Source: Clostridiales bacterium UBA1770
Lineage (GTDB): Bacteria; Bacillota; Clostridia; Oscillospirales; CAG-272
Reading direction: 5' to 3'
Length of the DNA stretch: 13,561 bases
NCBI GenBank assembly: GCA_002315325.1
Contig: DCGU01000031.1
Span: forward strand, 11,653-25,213
Numbering within the stretch: the first letter of the stretch is position 1; each line of letters starts with the position of its first letter. The translations under genes and the position numbers were made by a program. Below the pieces are notes generated by a model, which saw nothing but the letters and a program-made list of their open reading frames with translations, was not told the DNA's origin and searched no databases. Positions 13,502 through 13,561 of this stretch are shown one piece after another.

Positions 13502-13561
13502 ATAGCGTAAAATACTCTCCTGCGAAATCGAACACTCGCTGTTCACGCACTTCAACAACGC

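Noticed and set aside
13502..13561. A further gene or terminator at the right edge
   Set aside because: The 60 bases after the DUF4956 stop show no clear hairpin, promoter or coding start.

Overview
The window reads as a chromosomal piece of an anaerobic Firmicute, most likely a Clostridia gut-type bacterium. That is inferred from strong Shine-Dalgarno sites before almost every gene, sigma-A-like promoters, intrinsic terminators with T-tracts, a lipoprotein-anchored TAXI-TRAP binding protein, a LiaF-like membrane protein, and an iron-sulphur ferredoxin:thioredoxin reductase-like protein. No species can be named from the sequence. Genes are densely packed. No tRNA, rRNA, insertion sequence, CRISPR array or phage gene was seen.

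Layout. (1) 1-1414, plus strand: the 3' end of an MFS transporter gene, a promoter region with a palindrome, and a TIM-barrel sugar phosphate isomerase/epimerase-like gene. It ends at a hairpin shared with the convergent operon. (2) 1417-4669, minus strand: a tight four-gene operon running GH31 glycosidase, SGNH/GDSL hydrolase, FTR catalytic-subunit-like Fe-S protein, thioredoxin. It starts from a sigma-A promoter that matches consensus at both hexamers and has repeat and palindrome elements around it. (3) 4670-4999: a divergent control region of about 330 bp with a perfect 13-bp inverted repeat. (4) 5005-8330, plus: a TAXI-type TRAP transporter, with a lipoprotein binding protein, an intergenic hairpin, and a fused permease with a histidine-rich N-terminus. 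(5) 8456-9339, plus: a promoter, a LiaF-like membrane protein, an 89-residue P-loop protein, and a terminator. (6) 9436-11395, plus: an OmpR-type response regulator overlapping a sensor histidine kinase, then a terminator. (7) 11450-13501, plus: a small (p)ppGpp synthetase, then a VTC-type polyphosphate polymerase-domain protein and a DUF4956 membrane protein.

How the genes may work together. The left half looks catabolic: sugar or sugar-acid uptake, TIM-barrel isomerisation, and glycoside/ester hydrolysis, with a redox pair attached to the hydrolase operon. The middle is high-affinity organic-anion uptake. The right half looks like envelope sensing and stress signalling (two-component system, alarmone synthesis, polyphosphate-type module). 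Substrates cannot be assigned from sequence alone. The most unusual points are the FTR-like/thioredoxin pair translationally coupled at the end of a glycosidase operon, the minimal P-loop protein paired with a LiaF-like protein, and an alarmone synthetase next to a VTC-DUF4956 pair.
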